DNA of 61,743 nucleotides from Treponema sp. (GTDB lineage: Bacteria > Spirochaetota > Spirochaetia > Treponematales > Breznakiellaceae), in contig WQXI01000012.1 in the NCBI GenBank assembly GCA_009784935.1, forward strand, positions 1-61,743, given 5' to 3'. This document shows, piece after piece, positions 60,778-61,743 of this stretch. The notes below the pieces were generated by a model. It saw only the letters and a program-made list of their open reading frames with translations, had not been told where the DNA came from and ran no database searches. Made by a program: the position numbers and the translations under genes. How positions within the stretch are numbered: the stretch's first letter is position 1; each line of letters opens with the position of its first letter.

Positions 60778-61578
60778 ATGAAAAAGAAAATAACATCTGT
60801 ATTATTATTTATAGTATCAATATTAATACCGGCTTTGGCGTTTTCGTTTGAGCCTCTTTACGGCAAACCTGCAAAAATGCAGATAACATTTATAAACCAA
60901 ACCGGCAATAATGTAAAAGTATACTTAAATAACCAAGACGAGTATACAATAATAAATCAAAATGAAACTTTCGAAAGTGATGCCTTATCAATGGATTTCG
61001 AAAACACATATCCTTTATACATAGCTGTCGAACGCAATGACGATATAAAAAGATACTATGCTTTTGAACGTCCGGAGTTTAATAATATCTGGGAATATCA
61101 CTATTATGTAATTATAAACCCCGATGAATATATTAACCGCATGTATGGTATAAATATTTTTAGTAAAGAATTCTATCTTACAGAATTAAGTCTGCCTGAT
61201 TCACAAAGAACAGGATATAGAAGCATAACACGCGATTGGAGGTTTTTTGATCCTGTTAATCAAAATTCAAGATGTAATCTGGAAATTATAATAATAAATA
61301 GTACAGGAAAAATGCAAAAAGTAACATATAGAGACCATGAAAGAGAAATAATTTTTGAATTAGCTTCGGGAGAAGCAAGATTGATTACTATCTTTAATCC
61401 AATATTTCTGCAAAAAAACAGTTTCGAAGGCGAAGAGTACCTGTATTACAATATAGAACCCGAAAACTATTATATCCCTTCACCGTTTTCAATGGGGGTA
61501 ATAAGAATGGAAAAAGGTATTCAAATTAGAAGGATGAGAGAAGGATTAGGCGGTGTAATTTTGTTTGGATATCTATAA
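60778..61578 (+). CDS. Exported hypothetical protein, 266 residues
   Basis: A signal peptide (MKKKITSVLLFIVSILIPALAFS) is followed by two similar beta-rich halves: MQITFINQTGNNVKVYLNNQDEYTI... and LEIIIINSTGKMQKVTYRDHEREI..., each beginning with a strand then N-x-T-G and a charged region. This suggests an internal duplication. No family recognised. The start at 60778 is set by the promoter spacing; a TTG upstream would lie inside the promoter. Confidence 0.65.
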   Translation: MKKKITSVLLFIVSILIPALAFSFEPLYGKPAKMQITFINQTGNNVKVYLNNQDEYTIINQNETFESDALSMDFENTYPLYIAVERNDDIKRYYAFERPEFNNIWEYHYYVIINPDEYINRMYGINIFSKEFYLTELSLPDSQRTGYRSITRDWRFFDPVNQNSRCNLEIIIINSTGKMQKVTYRDHEREIIFELASGEARLITIFNPIFLQKNSFEGEEYLYYNIEPENYYIPSPFSMGVIRMEKGIQIRRMREGLGGVILFGYL

Positions 61579-61586
61579 AAAAAATA

Positions 61587-61615
61587 GTGACAAAACCGTA
61601 TGTCTATGATACAAT
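61587..61615 (+). promoter_or_regulatory. Promoter of beta-CASP gene, leaderless layout
   Basis: GTGACA (61587-61592), 17 bases, TACAAT (61610-61615), six bases, ATG at 61622. Confidence 0.65.
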
Positions 61616-61621
61616 CACATC

Positions 61622-61743
61622 ATGAATGCAGGATTTTATTCACTCGGCGCAGCCGAAGAAGTAACAGGTTCCAAGCATGTGCTTGAGATTGACGGGCTTT
61701 CGTATCTGATTGATTGCGGCGCTTTTCAGGGCTCCAGAGCCGA
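61622..61743 (+). CDS. Beta-CASP metallo-beta-lactamase RNase, 5' part only
   Basis: The first 40 codons are inside the window ([23 protein letters not shown]...). The pattern F-x-x-L-G-A-A-x-x-V-T-G-S-x-x-x-L and the following [10 protein letters not shown] match the start of YSH1-like beta-CASP RNA-processing hydrolases. The gene runs off the end of the window, so catalytic His/Asp motifs cannot be checked. Confidence 0.75.
   Translation, partial: MNAGFYSLGAAEEVTGSKHVLEIDGLSYLIDCGAFQGSRA

Noticed and set aside
1-61743. tRNA, rRNA, riboswitches or prophage genes
   Set aside because: No cloverleaf, rRNA segment, T-box/cobalamin motif or phage structural gene could be recognised on either strand.

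Overview
The window reads as chromosomal DNA of a spirochaete, most likely a treponeme of the host-associated (insect-gut type) group. The reasons are the content: a Maf-type protein of the DUF115 family, a class III cyclase with an extracytoplasmic sensor, a methyl-accepting chemotaxis protein, many small Treponema-like lipoproteins, a BspA-type leucine-rich CAP protein, an Rpn/PD-(D/E)XK nuclease, a membrane pyrophosphatase and corrinoid methyltransferase parts. I place it by gene content only, and no rRNA or tRNA was seen. Base composition is moderate, becoming clearly AT-rich in the lipoprotein block from about 56.8 to 61.6 kb.

Layout. 0-2.7 kb: a 17-C homopolymer, a membrane-spanning LuxR-type regulator, a small lipoprotein preceded by two matching 18-bp palindromes, and a bacteriohemerythrin operon that ends in a 47-residue Cys-rich protein. 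2.8-6.0 kb: aroF and trpE (chorismate to anthranilate) and a DUF2284 Cys protein. 6.0-14.8 kb: a large sensor cyclase diverging from a corrinoid protein, an ASKHA corrinoid-activator-like gene translationally coupled to a chemotaxis receptor, a beta-carbonic anhydrase, an EamA protein and an MtaA-like methyltransferase. 15-20 kb: a DEDDh exonuclease and a GlpA/FAD-oxidoreductase/DUF1667 operon. 20-26 kb: a four-gene operon of an (alpha/alpha)6 glycoside hydrolase, Ppx/GppA-HD, Ppk1 and a YugP-like protease, so polyphosphate synthesis and breakdown sit together. 26-29 kb: a gene-poor patch with structured non-coding DNA, a 31-bp direct repeat on both sides of a lipoprotein gene, and an Rpn nuclease. 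29-47.7 kb: an envelope region (OmpA-like protein, PbpC, alpha-2-macroglobulin, Maf, PBP2/FtsI-type, a minimal signal peptidase I, LysM-M23 endopeptidase, a propeller-NodB protein), then an Rsm22-like methyltransferase and histidinol phosphatase. 47.7-55.8 kb: an orphan HigA-like regulator and a minus-strand run hppA-thrC-mscS-SBP-ispF-nth. 56-61.7 kb: a CAP/LRR protein, a block of unrecognised secreted proteins, and the start of a beta-CASP metallo-hydrolase.

The most interesting signals are these. (1) A family of dispersed hairpin repeats (at least four copies; hallmark ends resemble CCTCTGTG...CACGGAGG) of which one has entered an oxidoreductase gene and is translated in frame as about 39 extra residues, like Rickettsia palindromic elements; another copy supplies the Shine-Dalgarno of the next gene. 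(2) A recurring promoter layout with the -10 hexamer ending 5-7 bases before the ATG and no Shine-Dalgarno, predicting leaderless mRNAs for about ten genes. (3) The membrane LuxR/twin-operator/lipoprotein unit beside the poly-C tract. (4) The chemoreceptor-corrinoid activator coupling. (5) A 244-bp structured element with inverted ends, and a direct-repeat-flanked lipoprotein cassette.
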